From contig JAAVDD010000015.1 in assembly GCA_014801985.1 (NCBI GenBank), positions 4,975-56,411 on the forward strand: a DNA stretch of 51,437 nucleotides. The letters run 5' to 3'. The position numbers and the translations under genes are program-made. The notes below the pieces were generated by a model that was not told where the DNA came from, ran no database searches, and worked only from the letters and a program-made list of their open reading frames with translations. This document shows, piece after piece, positions 25,930-34,242 of the stretch; position 1 is the first letter of the stretch; each line of letters starts with the position of its first letter. This stretch comes from Bacteroides sp. Its GTDB lineage: Bacteria; Bacteroidota; Bacteroidia; Bacteroidales; Muribaculaceae.

Positions 25930-26975
25930 AACTCCTTAGCCTCCTTTCTTATCGCATTGGTTCTGGCCGCCTCAATTGCAGGCTGACATTGGGGAAAATA
26001 TTGAGAAAGAAGCCAATCTGTGTAACCTCTTTCAAGACCGAAAACGGAGGATGCCGGCAATTCTCCGGTTGTGAGCCATTTTTCCATATACTTATAAACT
26101 ACGCGGTCGATATGTTTTATCACACATCCCGTTATATTGCGTGACAATCCCGACTGGTCTATATCCATCCCTGCAGTTAGAGGAGCGTCAGGATACTCAC
26201 GTGTATAGCGGTAGATCCCCTGATTGCTTCCTCCTGCCACGGGGAAGATGTAATCATAGCTTTTCGCCCAATCGCTCATTCGCTGATAAGCCGACTGTGT
26301 AGAAATATATCCGCTCCAATCCTGAGCCAGATATTCGGTATAAACCTCCCCGGCAGCCTGAAGTGTTTCCCTTGTATCCTTGAATCCATCTCGGAAGCCG
26401 GTTTCCGCCTTAGCGATGACATTGTCTCCGGGATGAGCAAGAAGAATCAGAGCGTTACTATCATTTTCTAATAGTTCGGCGGCTGTGACCCCGGCAAGGT
26501 AGGAAGCTCCGTATATGGAAAGACGAAAAGTGGTGACAGGAAGATTCTCCCTTCCGTCGCTCTCAAATAGAAGTAGACGCTTATTGGGAGTGAGAGATTG
26601 CTCCTCAAGAATTTCATACAACAGATTCTCATAGTCGCTACTCCCTACGACGAATAGTGCCGGTGTTTCGCTTTGTGGCAATGAAAGCCAGTCGATCAGA
26701 AGTCGTCCGGCATCTTCCAACGATCCGGGAGAATATTGATACATCTCCACGTCATCATGATATGTTTTTTTGAAATTCTGGACACCGGCAAGAATCCGGT
26801 CATTATATCCTTGGTCTCCAAGACCGCCGGGGGCATACATCACAATAATCTGAGGGGTGGGTGTAGTCGGAATATCCGGCTCATCATTATTGTCGTTGGA
26901 ACAGGCTATCCCTGAAACCGACAGTAGGATTACCGGAAATGTTCTGAAATATTTTAACAGGCTACCGTTTCTCAT
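25926..26975 (-). CDS. BMP/PnrA-like substrate-binding lipoprotein
   Basis: This 349-residue protein has lipobox VSGIAC (Cys25) followed by SNDNNDEPD, an acidic surface-export pattern. It resembles the basic membrane protein (BMP/PnrA) binding fold: IIVMYAPGGLGDQGYNDRILAGVQNF near the start, LFVVGSSDYENLLYEIL, SIYGASYLAGVTAAELLE, and IFPVAGGSNQGIYRYTRE. Classical members bind nucleosides for an ABC importer, but no permease or ATPase lies here, so a sensing role is likelier. It is the first gene of the lipoprotein operon. Its TGA overlaps the ATG of the legumain-like gene, giving translational coupling and probably matched amounts. The C-terminal 25 residues are a charged helix. Confidence 0.8.
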   Translation of the reverse strand: MRNGSLLKYFRTFPVILLSVSGIACSNDNNDEPDIPTTPTPQIIVMYAPGGLGDQGYNDRILAGVQNFKKTYHDDVEMYQYSPGSLEDAGRLLIDWLSLPQSETPALFVVGSSDYENLLYEILEEQSLTPNKRLLLFESDGRENLPVTTFRLSIYGASYLAGVTAAELLENDSNALILLAHPGDNVIAKAETGFRDGFKDTRETLQAAGEVYTEYLAQDWSGYISTQSAYQRMSDWAKSYDYIFPVAGGSNQGIYRYTREYPDAPLTAGMDIDQSGLSRNITGCVIKHIDRVVYKYMEKWLTTGELPASSVFGLERGYTDWLLSQYFPQCQPAIEAARTNAIRKEAKEL

Positions 26976-27086
26976 TATGTTGTGGTTAGTTACAGATATT
27001 TAGTTATAAGAGTTGTTCTAATAGACGCAAATATAAATAAATCCGACATCTTTTTGTTTCGTAACATTCACTCAGTAGAATGACTG

Positions 27087-27118
27087 CAAAATTAAATACT
27101 CTTGGATATTGATGCAAG
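27087..27118 (-). promoter_or_regulatory. Promoter of the lipoprotein operon
   Basis: On the minus strand CTTG (27118-27115), 20 bp, TAATTTTG (27094-27087). The predicted start is near 27080, with a leader of about 105 nt before the ATG at 26975. Confidence 0.7.
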
Positions 27119-27135
27119 AAGGTGTGTAGATTAAG

Positions 27136-27198
27136 TGTACTCTGTCTGCCCACAGGAGCGTACAATGCCCCGGAAGTTTGTACTATTAGCTGTACTCT
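27136..27198. repeat. TGTACT repeats, candidate operator
   Basis: TGTACTCT occurs at 27136-27143 and 27191-27198, TGTACT at 27179-27184, and an inverted TGTAC at 27160-27164. They lie just upstream of the operon's -33 box and 90-170 bp before the regulator, a usual place for activator sites. Confidence 0.45.
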
Positions 27199-27290
27199 TA
27201 TAGTCCATCCATTGATTTGCAATTATTTACGGTTTTTTATTTTACTATAGGTTACTATCCAATATGTAAAGATTATTAGGATATTTTTTG

Positions 27291-27298
27291 TAATTTTG
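27291..27298 (+). promoter_or_regulatory. -7 box directly before the regulator ATG
   Basis: TAATTTTG ends four bases before the ATG at 27303, so the transcript would be leaderless or start within a few bases of the codon. No clear TTTG lies 20 bp upstream (TAAA is there). Confidence 0.6.
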
Positions 27299-27302
27299 CA
27301 TC

Positions 27303-28964
27303 ATGAAAATTGTTACCCACATACTCTTCTTGATGACATTCCTGACGTCGGGATGTTTTATTGTGAACGCTGAACGGAACAATATCACCGCTCAGCAGCT
27401 CCGCTCTATTATAGTGGAGAATCCTGATTCAGTATTGTCAATTCTTGACATGCTGGAGAGTGAAGGAAGCGAATCTCTCCAACCTTATGAGATAAACCTT
27501 CTCAAAGGGATTGCTTATAATGAAAAGAGGATGTTTTCTCTTGTGGAGAGATATGCCAAAGAGACTTTGCAATCCGATTCCATAGACTCTCATTTAAAGG
27601 AAAAGCTCAATGCATTGACTCTGTTATCTACAGCACAGACCTTTTTCGGCAATTTTCAGGGAAGCATCAACACGTCTTTAAAAGGGATTGAGATAGCGAG
27701 GGAGACAGGCAATCTTCCGGGAGAATTGAATATCCTATCCACTATGGCCAAGACAGCATTCGCAATGGGGGATAGAAAACAGGGATATGGATATTTGGAT
27801 CAGGCAATTTCCACTGGAGAATCATCGGATGATATAAGGGTATTGGCAAACGTCTCCTCGGCTTATGGGATAAAGGTTGTGGAGCTATATGCCGACGATA
27901 GATTTGAAGAGGGATTGAAGGAGGGTTATAAACGGTTAGGGATAATCGATAGGATTGACAGACTTGGAGGAGCCCCTGAGGGATTCACTGACCAACAAAG
28001 GGCATATTCATACGCACGTATAGCATCCTGTGCGCAGCGACTCAATAAGCTTGATGAAGCTAAGAAGGCATATAACTCATTTATAGCTACGGATTTTGCC
28101 AAACATCCAATGGGAAAGGCATATATAATCGACTATCTCCTGGATTCCAATCAATGGAATAAGGTGGTGGAATTCACATCTCCCTTATTCCCGATCTTGG
28201 CACAGGGCGACACGATAAATGATGATTTCCGGAGTCTGTTGATATCCAATGCAAGGGCTTATGCGGGGTTAGGGGAGTTTAGAAAAGCCTATGGCCTTTC
28301 CGACAGAGCTGCATTGATAAAAGATAGTTTGCAATTACGTGAGAATACAGCCCAGGCAAGGGAGTTAGCCACTGTTTTTGCCTTGAATGAAAAGGAACTT
28401 GAATTGGCAAATGCAAAGGCAGCTCTCCAACAACGTCATTTGTTGATGATAGCATCTTTCGGAATAGCGCTGCTTGTTGCCATCATTGCATGGTTACTTT
28501 TCAGGGCATATCGTCTGTCGCGCAAACAACAGAAGATATCGACCCAACGGATTGACGAGCTTTTATCCATGAATCGCATTTCTCCGGAAAATTTGGAAAG
28601 CGACAGCGATAGTCTCAGAAAATTCATCAGTATGCAGCAGTCGTTATTGAACAGTGATCTATTCAGTAATCCCACATTCAATAGGGAGAACATAATGGAA
28701 TGCAGCGGACTGACACGCTCAATGGTCATAAACCTGATAGAGAAATATACAGGCTTGACACCGAGCGATTATATCAACAAACTCAGGGTAGAGCATTCAG
28801 TAGTCTTGATACAGGAACATCCCGATTGGACAATAGATGCCATTGCAGAGGCGTGTGGATATAAGCGCAGAGCGACGTATTACAGTCATTTCAGTAAAAT
28901 TTTCGGTATCACTCCCGCTCAATATCGAAAGGAGAAAGGGAAGGATAAATCTGTCCCGATATGA
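27303..28964 (+). CDS. TPR-containing membrane-bound AraC-family regulator
   Basis: This 553-residue protein combines an N-terminal signal or anchor (1-23), a periplasmic TPR-like helical region (about 30-375), one membrane helix (about 381-400) and a cytoplasmic AraC-type double HTH (about 460-545). The second HTH is TIDAIAEACGYKRRATYYSHFSKIFGITPAQYR. Such hybrids sense a periplasmic signal and control neighbouring genes in Bacteroidales. The gene faces away from the lipoprotein operon, with repeats in the shared control region, so it is the likely regulator of that operon. The ATG at 27303 sits right behind the -7 box, pointing to a leaderless mRNA. The stop codon lies between the arms of a weak CCCGATA/TATCGGG hairpin. 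Confidence 0.85.
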   Translation: MKIVTHILFLMTFLTSGCFIVNAERNNITAQQLRSIIVENPDSVLSILDMLESEGSESLQPYEINLLKGIAYNEKRMFSLVERYAKETLQSDSIDSHLKEKLNALTLLSTAQTFFGNFQGSINTSLKGIEIARETGNLPGELNILSTMAKTAFAMGDRKQGYGYLDQAISTGESSDDIRVLANVSSAYGIKVVELYADDRFEEGLKEGYKRLGIIDRIDRLGGAPEGFTDQQRAYSYARIASCAQRLNKLDEAKKAYNSFIATDFAKHPMGKAYIIDYLLDSNQWNKVVEFTSPLFPILAQGDTINDDFRSLLISNARAYAGLGEFRKAYGLSDRAALIKDSLQLRENTAQARELATVFALNEKELELANAKAALQQRHLLMIASFGIALLVAIIAWLLFRAYRLSRKQQKISTQRIDELLSMNRISPENLESDSDSLRKFISMQQSLLNSDLFSNPTFNRENIMECSGLTRSMVINLIEKYTGLTPSDYINKLRVEHSVVLIQEHPDWTIDAIAEACGYKRRATYYSHFSKIFGITPAQYRKEKGKDKSVPI

Positions 28965-28980
28965 TACGGAAGGTATCGGG
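28955..28980 (+). terminator. Weak hairpin at the end of the regulator gene
   Basis: CCCGATA (28955-28961) pairs with TATCGGG (28974-28980) around a 12-base loop that includes the stop codon; TTTCTGCACTCTTTC follows. It may end transcription, but the U run is poor. Confidence 0.35.
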
Positions 28981-29140
28981 TTTCTGCACTCTTTCATAAA
29001 ATGATTGCGATAAGATTTTGATAAGTACGTACCGAGGTGTGTACTTACTAATTGGTGAAATGATGCAATGGAAGAGGAGTTAGATGGAAATAAATTTGAG
29101 AATAAAGATATAATATAATGTAAGGAATCTTTATTAATTA

Positions 29141-29172
29141 TTTGGCGGATTCAAAAATAATTGTTAGTTTTG
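29141..29172 (+). promoter_or_regulatory. Consensus promoter of the winged-helix protein gene
   Basis: TTTG (29141-29144), 20 bp, TAGTTTTG (29165-29172): a full consensus match. The whole 34-base stretch is nearly the same as the promoter at 39791 (29 of 34 bases by eye). The start near 29178 leaves a leader of about 75 nt. Confidence 0.8.
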
Positions 29173-29252
29173 TGATATAAATGTTAAGCAACGCTAATTG
29201 GTACTTGCATTTCACTATTAAAGTCTTGTCAAAAACTTATACTTAAAGGATT

Positions 29253-30323
29253 ATGAATTATAACCGTCTTATATCATTCTTTTGGGAGGAAAATAACCAT
29301 CGTTCATTTGGAGGAGGGGAGACAAAATTGTATCTCTTTCTTATTCATGTTTGCCAGCAACAAGGCTGGAAAAAGACTTTTGGGGTACCTACGCGTAATC
29401 TGGAGTACGTTCTGGGTATGTCGCGCAGTAGGATTGGGGAAGCTAAGAGAAAACTCAAGGAGCGCGGACTAATCGATTTCTCTGATGGCAACCGAAGTTG
29501 TGTGCCTACCTATACCATACTTATGCCGGATGCCTATAGTGCCACTGTAGAATGCCCGAAGGAACAAAGGGATGTACCGGTTCGGGATATGGAGCCTTTT
29601 CAGTTGAATGAGGAGACTTATAAAGAACTTCCGGATAAGGATAGCCGGGAGAAGAACATAAAACAGTACACAAAAGCGAACATAAAACAGTACGCAAAGG
29701 AGAACACAACAAATCCCCTCTCTTCTTCCCCCACACCCCTAACTATACCCCCCTATAATCCCCCCTTACGGGGAGAAGAAGAAAATTCTCTCCCTCTGGC
29801 GCGTATGCGTGAGGATTTGGAGCTTGAACGTTTCGACTCTATGCTTCAGGAAGTAGTCGATGGAAAGTGTCGTATCTGGGAAGCCTCTGTGTGCAAAAAA
29901 CTCTCAATCGAGAGTGTGCAACCTTATTTGAACTCATTCCGCGAACACGTCATTGCCAATTCGAGGCTTGCCGATGTCCGTAGCCTTAGTGACTTTAAGG
30001 GCTATTTCACACGCAGTTTTCGCTATTTTCAGCGTTCCACCCCTCAACAGTTGCTGATGCAATTCTTGGCTTCTGCGAAAGATGAGAAATTCCGTATATT
30101 CTGCCAATGGCTCAATGAGAATTGTCCAAATGTGATGCGGGAACTTGTCCCTCTCAATGAGAGGGAATTCCAAAAACTCCGGAAGCATTTAGGGCCGCAA
30201 CGGTTGATGAAAATCATTATTTCCATTAATGAGCGTAAGGATACAGTAGAAAAATATTATTCACTATATCGTTTGATAATTAGATGGGTTAATAGTGAAA
30301 GAAACTGGTTCCAAGTATCTTAG
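29253..30323 (+). CDS. Winged-helix, replication-protein-like gene of unknown function
   Basis: In this 356-residue protein, residues 1-90 look like a winged helix (ETKLYLFLIHVC, FGVPTRNLEYVLGMSRSRIGEAKRKLKERGLI), as in phage and plasmid replication initiators. A low-complexity linker follows (about 115-190). It holds a tandem repeat NIKQYTKA/NIKQYAKE from two 24-base DNA units near 29656-29703, and a Pro-rich part encoded by several runs of five or six C. The C-terminal part has SFREHVI...SLSDFKGYFTRSF, similar to a domain (DUF7833-like) common in Bacteroidales mobile-element and prophage proteins. No integrase or phage gene is near. Its last four bases overlap the end of hisIE on the other strand. 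Confidence 0.7.
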   Translation: MNYNRLISFFWEENNHRSFGGGETKLYLFLIHVCQQQGWKKTFGVPTRNLEYVLGMSRSRIGEAKRKLKERGLIDFSDGNRSCVPTYTILMPDAYSATVECPKEQRDVPVRDMEPFQLNEETYKELPDKDSREKNIKQYTKANIKQYAKENTTNPLSSSPTPLTIPPYNPPLRGEEENSLPLARMREDLELERFDSMLQEVVDGKCRIWEASVCKKLSIESVQPYLNSFREHVIANSRLADVRSLSDFKGYFTRSFRYFQRSTPQQLLMQFLASAKDEKFRIFCQWLNENCPNVMRELVPLNEREFQKLRKHLGPQRLMKIIISINERKDTVEKYYSLYRLIIRWVNSERNWFQVS

Positions 30324-30928
30324 CTATGTCGGAAGAGGAGTTCTTTCTCTATATCGTCGAGGGAAACGTTCATCTGCTCAAGGAGAACAAGGTAATGAAA
30401 CATCAGGTCGGCGGCTTCGTATATGAAGCGAGAACGATTGCCGTCGACCGCTTCAATGGCCGATTCTACTGCCTCTTCTCCAACTTTCTGCGCTATCTTC
30501 TTTACGCCTTTGATGAAAAGACGGGTGGTGTAGGAATTCTCAGGCATCTCACGGTGACGACCCTTTATTAACTCCGATAGTTTGCGGATGAAACCCTCTT
30601 CTGCAGGGAGATCAAAACATGATTCAGTGCCTCGATGACAGGTGGGGCCGACAGGATTAGCTTTCACCAGAAGAGTATCGCCATCGCAATCCAAATACAT
30701 CTCCTCCACAAGAAGAAAATTGCCGGAAGTTTCACCTTTTGTCCAAAGCTCATTTCGTGTGCGGCTGAAGAATGTCACCTTCCCCGTGGATAGTGTCTTT
30801 TCAAATGCCTCACGATTCATATATCCCAGCATCAGGACTTTCATCGAGACTGCATCCTGGATTATGACAGGTAGCAGGCCGTCGGCACATTTGGAGAGGT
30901 TAAAATTATCAAATCTTATATCATTCAT
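30320..30928 (-). CDS. hisIE: Bifunctional phosphoribosyl-AMP cyclohydrolase / phosphoribosyl-ATP pyrophosphatase
   Basis: This 202-residue enzyme carries out histidine steps 2 and 3. The HisI domain (about 1-115) has MLGYMNREAFEKTLSTG, FFSRTRNELWTKGETSGN, DCDGDTLLVKANPVGPTCH and the Zn-type cysteines. The HisE domain (about 115-202) has SYTTRLFIKGVKKIAQKVGEEAVE and EAADLMFHYLVLLE. It is the last gene of the his operon, 25 bp after hisF. Its 3' end overlaps the convergent winged-helix gene by 4 bp, with no room for a separate terminator. Confidence 0.96.
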   Translation of the reverse strand: MNDIRFDNFNLSKCADGLLPVIIQDAVSMKVLMLGYMNREAFEKTLSTGKVTFFSRTRNELWTKGETSGNFLLVEEMYLDCDGDTLLVKANPVGPTCHRGTESCFDLPAEEGFIRKLSELIKGRHREMPENSYTTRLFIKGVKKIAQKVGEEAVESAIEAVDGNRSRFIYEAADLMFHYLVLLEQMNVSLDDIEKELLFRHS

Positions 30929-30953
30929 TTTATTCTACTTTGCTTATGGAAGT

Positions 30954-31709
30954 TTAATTCCTGACATCAATCCCTTTCTTTGCAAGCGATTCTTTCAGTT
31001 CCTTAATTGTGGTCTCGCCATAATGAAAAATACTGGCGGCCAAGGCAGCATCAGCTTTCCCCTGGGAGAGCACGGCAGCGATATCATCTGCCGATCCCGC
31101 ACCCCCGGAGGCTATGACAGGAATTGAAAGAGAGTCGCAGAGATTAGCGAATGTTTCACAAGGATAGCCATTGCGTGTGCCGTCATGATCCATTGAAGTA
31201 AACATAATCTCACCAGCTCCACGATCCTCCACCTCCTTTGCCCATGAGAATAGTTCGCGATCTGTCAGACGCGATCCTCCGTGGGTGGTCACGCGCCATG
31301 TTCCATCCACCTTCTTTGCATCAATTGCCACGACCACGAACTGCCTTCCATAACGAGAGGAGATTTGAGTTATGAGATCAGGATTGGCCACCGCTGCGCT
31401 GTTGATCGTGATCTTGTCGGCGCCTGCATCCAGAAGTCGGGCTGCATCTTCCACGGATGAGATACCGCCTCCAACGGTGAAGGGGATGTTGATACGCTCC
31501 GCAATGCGCGAAACGAGCTCGGTGAAGGTATTCCGTCCCTCTTTCGATGCGGAGATGTCGAGATAGACAAGCTCGTCGGCACCATCGGAAGCGTAACGCG
31601 CTCCTAATTCGACGGGATCCCCTACATCGGCGAGTCCTTCGAAATTTATTCCTTTGACAGTGCGTCCTTCCTTGACATCGAGACAGGGTATTATTCTTTT
31701 TGCAGGCAT
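30954..31709 (-). CDS. hisF: Imidazole glycerol phosphate synthase, cyclase subunit
   Basis: This 251-residue beta/alpha barrel pairs with HisH to make imidazole glycerol phosphate and AICAR. The start [18 protein letters not shown] contains the catalytic first-strand Asp. Other conserved blocks are [35 protein letters not shown] with the second catalytic Asp, and [16 protein letters not shown] 99-bp spacer made of GTTATT-type repeats separates it from hisA, unlike the overlapping junctions earlier in the operon. Confidence 0.97.
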   Translation of the reverse strand: MPAKRIIPCLDVKEGRTVKGINFEGLADVGDPVELGARYASDGADELVYLDISASKEGRNTFTELVSRIAERINIPFTVGGGISSVEDAARLLDAGADKITINSAAVANPDLITQISSRYGRQFVVVAIDAKKVDGTWRVTTHGGSRLTDRELFSWAKEVEDRGAGEIMFTSMDHDGTRNGYPCETFANLCDSLSIPVIASGGAGSADDIAAVLSQGKADAALAASIFHYGETTIKELKESLAKKGIDVRN

Positions 31710-31711
31710 AT

Positions 31712-31795
31712 TGGGGTTATTGGGTTATTTGGTTATTTGGGGGTTATAGGGTTATTTTGGGGTTACGGGGTTATTGGGGATTATTGGGGATTATC
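31712..31795. repeat. Degenerate GGGGTTATT tandem repeat between hisA and hisF
   Basis: About nine imperfect units of 8-10 bases (GGGTTATTT, GGGGGTTATA, GGGGTTACG, GGGGATTATT and similar) fill the spacer right before the hisF ATG. On the mRNA strand this reads as C-rich AATAACCCC units. The same kind of repeat stands before rpoN at 38928-38999. Confidence 0.75.
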
Positions 31796-31808
31796 ATTCA
31801 AATACTCA

Positions 31809-32546
31809 TTAAATTGAATACGTGCCGGAACTTAAATTCTTTATTTCTTCCATGGATATGCGGCCTTCGTATATTGCCTTGCCGACTATCACACGCGGCA
31901 GTCCCTGCTCGTTGAGATTCTCTATATCCTTCATGGAGGATATGCCTCCGGAGACGGTGAAGATGATATCGGGATAATGCTTCATCAGGTCGAGATATAG
32001 CTGTGTGGAAGGGCCGGAGAGCATACCATCCTTTGAAATGTCGGTCACAATCACCTCCTTCAATCCGAAGGGTAGGAAACGATCTATCAGATTCTCAATG
32101 GAAAGGGGAGAATCCTCCAGCCAACCGTTGACGGAAACTTTACCGTTGCGCACGTCGGCTCCGAGAATTATTCTGTCGCCTCCGAATTCACGCAGCCATT
32201 CCTCCATGAGTTCCGGTTTCTTCACAGCTAATGAACCGATTATGGCATAATCCGCCCCGGCATTGAGAACAGCTTCCAGTCCTTCTCGGCTTTTTATTCC
32301 TCCACCCCATTCAATGCGGAGAAGATTTTCTGCAGCAATATCGCGTAACACTGGAAGATTGCAGGGCGCACCGGCCTTTGCACCGTCGAGGTCTACAAGA
32401 TGCAGCCGCTTCACTCCGGCCCCGGCATAAAGTCGGGCCATCTCGATAGGGGAGGCGGCATATACCGTCTTGCGGTCGTAATCCCCCTGCGACAGGCGTA
32501 CACATTCTCCGCCTATGATATCTATTGCCGGTATTATCTGGATCAT
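31809..32546 (-). CDS. hisA: ProFAR isomerase (HisA)
   Basis: This 245-residue beta/alpha barrel catalyses the Amadori isomerisation of ProFAR to PRFAR. The catalytic Asp is in IIPAIDIIGGECVRLSQG; other blocks are HLVDLDGAKAG, IEWGGGIKSREGLEAVLNAG and VTDISKDGMLSGPS. The ATG overlaps the hisH stop by 4 bp. Confidence 0.96.
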   Translation of the reverse strand: MIQIIPAIDIIGGECVRLSQGDYDRKTVYAASPIEMARLYAGAGVKRLHLVDLDGAKAGAPCNLPVLRDIAAENLLRIEWGGGIKSREGLEAVLNAGADYAIIGSLAVKKPELMEEWLREFGGDRIILGADVRNGKVSVNGWLEDSPLSIENLIDRFLPFGLKEVIVTDISKDGMLSGPSTQLYLDLMKHYPDIIFTVSGGISSMKDIENLNEQGLPRVIVGKAIYEGRISMEEIKNLSSGTYSI

Positions 32547-33127
32547 AGCTTCAAAAAATTATCAAGAATCCTGCTTCCCACCTCTCCGCTCTTTTCGGGA
32601 TGAAACTGGCAGCCATAGAAATTCTCATATTTAAGTGCGGCAGAGAAGAGTTCAGGATGACGCGACGTGGCTATGGTGTCGGGGCAGAGAGGTGCATAGT
32701 AACTATGCACGAAATAGACATACTCCCCGCTTTCAATCCCCTTGAAAAGTTTTGACTCCATATTAGCCAGCGGAGACCATCCCATATTAGGTACCTTCAC
32801 TCCCGGTGATTCCTTAAAACGACGTACTTTAGCATCGAAGATTCCCATGCATTCGGCATCCCCCTCCTCAGAATAGCGACACATCACCTGCATCCCCACG
32901 CAAATTCCCAGCACAGGGCGGCGGATTTTCCAGATTAGTTCGGGAAGCTGAAGGCGGTTAAGGTTTTCCATTGCCTCAGCAGCATTCCCAACCCCCGGAA
33001 GGATAACATGGCTCGCCGCGCTAATCTCCTCAGCGCAGGAGGTGAGCTTCCATTCAGCTCCCAGGCGCTGGAGGGCATAGCCGAGTGAACGGATATTACC
33101 CATATTGTAATCTATAACTGCTATCAT
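32543..33127 (-). CDS. hisH: Imidazole glycerol phosphate synthase, glutamine amidotransferase subunit
   Basis: This 194-residue class I glutamine amidotransferase supplies ammonia to HisF. The nucleophilic Cys is in VLGICVGMQVM and the His-Glu pair in FYGCQFHPEKSG; the N-terminal block is VIDYNMGNIRSLGYALQRLG. It overlaps hisB and hisA by 4 bp each, consistent with coupled translation. Confidence 0.96.
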   Translation of the reverse strand: MIAVIDYNMGNIRSLGYALQRLGAEWKLTSCAEEISAASHVILPGVGNAAEAMENLNRLQLPELIWKIRRPVLGICVGMQVMCRYSEEGDAECMGIFDAKVRRFKESPGVKVPNMGWSPLANMESKLFKGIESGEYVYFVHSYYAPLCPDTIATSRHPELFSAALKYENFYGCQFHPEKSGEVGSRILDNFLKL

Positions 33128-34242
33128 AATATTCCTTTACTTGAGGGGAGGTCATAACTGAATGGATTGCGGTGCACAGCCATTTTCAATGCACGGGCAA
33201 AAGCTTTGAACACTCCCTCTATGAGATGATGATTATTCACTCCTTTGGCAGATATATGCAGGTTTGCCTTCAGAGCGCACGCCAGCGATTGGAAAAAGTG
33301 GGGGAACATCTCGGTCGGAGTGTCACCCACATATTCACGTGTAAATTCCACATCCCATTGAAATTCAATTCTTCCTCCTAAATCGAGGAGCACCATTGCA
33401 CGCGATTCATCCATAGGAAGCACAAATCCGTAACGCTCTATTCCGCGTTTATCACCTAATGCCTTTGATATCGCCTCGCCCAAGGCTATGGCGACATCCT
33501 CCATCGTGTGATGCTCGTCAACCTCAAGATCTCCCTTGCATCTGACACTCATTGCAATGCCGGAATGATGCGGAATCTGCGCCAGCATGTGATCGAAGAA
33601 TTTAAGCCCCGTATCGATTGTCGACTCCCCGTGGCCGTCAAGGTCGACGGTTACTGATATGTCGGTTTCTGCTGTCGTGCGTTCCACTGTGGCGCGACGT
33701 CCTGAAGAGAGGATATGCCGGGCAATCTGATGCCATGACGGGGAGACAAAGGCAGCCCCGACTTTCTCCACCTCTTCAGGCGAAGGAGCATTCTTCTCAT
33801 CCGAAATCAGAAGTATTCCCTTTGCTCCTAAATTAGCGGCAAGCTGCAGGTCGGTGAGGCGGTCGCCGATAACGAAGGAGGATTCCATATCATAGGAACC
33901 GTCGAGATATGAAGTGAGCATTGCTGTCCCCGGTTTGCGGGTAGGAAGATTATCGGAAGGGAAACTACGGTCTATAAATTCAGCATCAAACTCCACTCCC
34001 TCGCCACGCAGGGTTTCAAGCATCTTGTCATGCGCAGGATGGAAGGTCTCTTCAGGGAAGGAATCTGTTCCGAGTCCATCCTGATTTGATACCATAACAA
34101 TCTCATATCCCCTCCCCATAAGGGAGCGTAGAGATGAAATCGCACCCGGCACGAATGAGAGCTTTTCGAGAGAATCTATCTGCTCGTCGGCCGGTTCAAG
34201 GATAATGGTTCCGTCGCGGTCGATGAAAATGGCTTTCTTCAT
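33124..34242 (-). CDS. hisB: Bifunctional histidinol-phosphatase / imidazoleglycerol-phosphate dehydratase
   Basis: This 372-residue fusion protein has an N-terminal HAD phosphatase domain (about 1-175), with catalytic DRDGT at 8-12 and the family blocks EIVMVSNQDGLGTDSFP and SFVIGDRLTDLQLAANLGAKG. The C-terminal IGPD domain (about 180-372) has FFDHMLAQIPHHSG and DEHHTMEDVAIALGEA, which carry its metal-binding histidines. The fusion is shared with enterobacteria and many Bacteroidetes. It overlaps both neighbours by 4 bp. Confidence 0.97.
   Translation of the reverse strand: MKKAIFIDRDGTIILEPADEQIDSLEKLSFVPGAISSLRSLMGRGYEIVMVSNQDGLGTDSFPEETFHPAHDKMLETLRGEGVEFDAEFIDRSFPSDNLPTRKPGTAMLTSYLDGSYDMESSFVIGDRLTDLQLAANLGAKGILLISDEKNAPSPEEVEKVGAAFVSPSWHQIARHILSSGRRATVERTTAETDISVTVDLDGHGESTIDTGLKFFDHMLAQIPHHSGIAMSVRCKGDLEVDEHHTMEDVAIALGEAISKALGDKRGIERYGFVLPMDESRAMVLLDLGGRIEFQWDVEFTREYVGDTPTEMFPHFFQSLACALKANLHISAKGVNNHHLIEGVFKAFARALKMAVHRNPFSYDLPSSKGIL

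Larger units (their letters stand above)
26976..27302. other. Divergent control region of the legumain-like locus
   Basis: These 327 bases separate the minus-strand lipoprotein operon from the AraC-type regulator. They hold a promoter for each direction and three direct copies of TGTACT (27136, 27179, 27191), two extended to TGTACTCT, plus GTACA at 27160. These are candidate binding sites for the regulator. No gene is visible. Confidence 0.6.

Noticed and set aside
21120..25930. ABC importer locus based on two binding-protein folds
   Set aside because: No permease or ATPase gene lies anywhere in the locus, and one binding fold is fused to a peptidase.
27004..27222. 72-codon minus-strand frame in the control region of the legumain-like locus
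   Set aside because: It spans the operon promoter and repeats, has no recognisable features, and its start lies upstream of the mapped-by-motif promoter.
31712..31795. CRISPR array
   Set aside because: Units are 8-10 bases, degenerate and contiguous, with no spacers and no cas genes.
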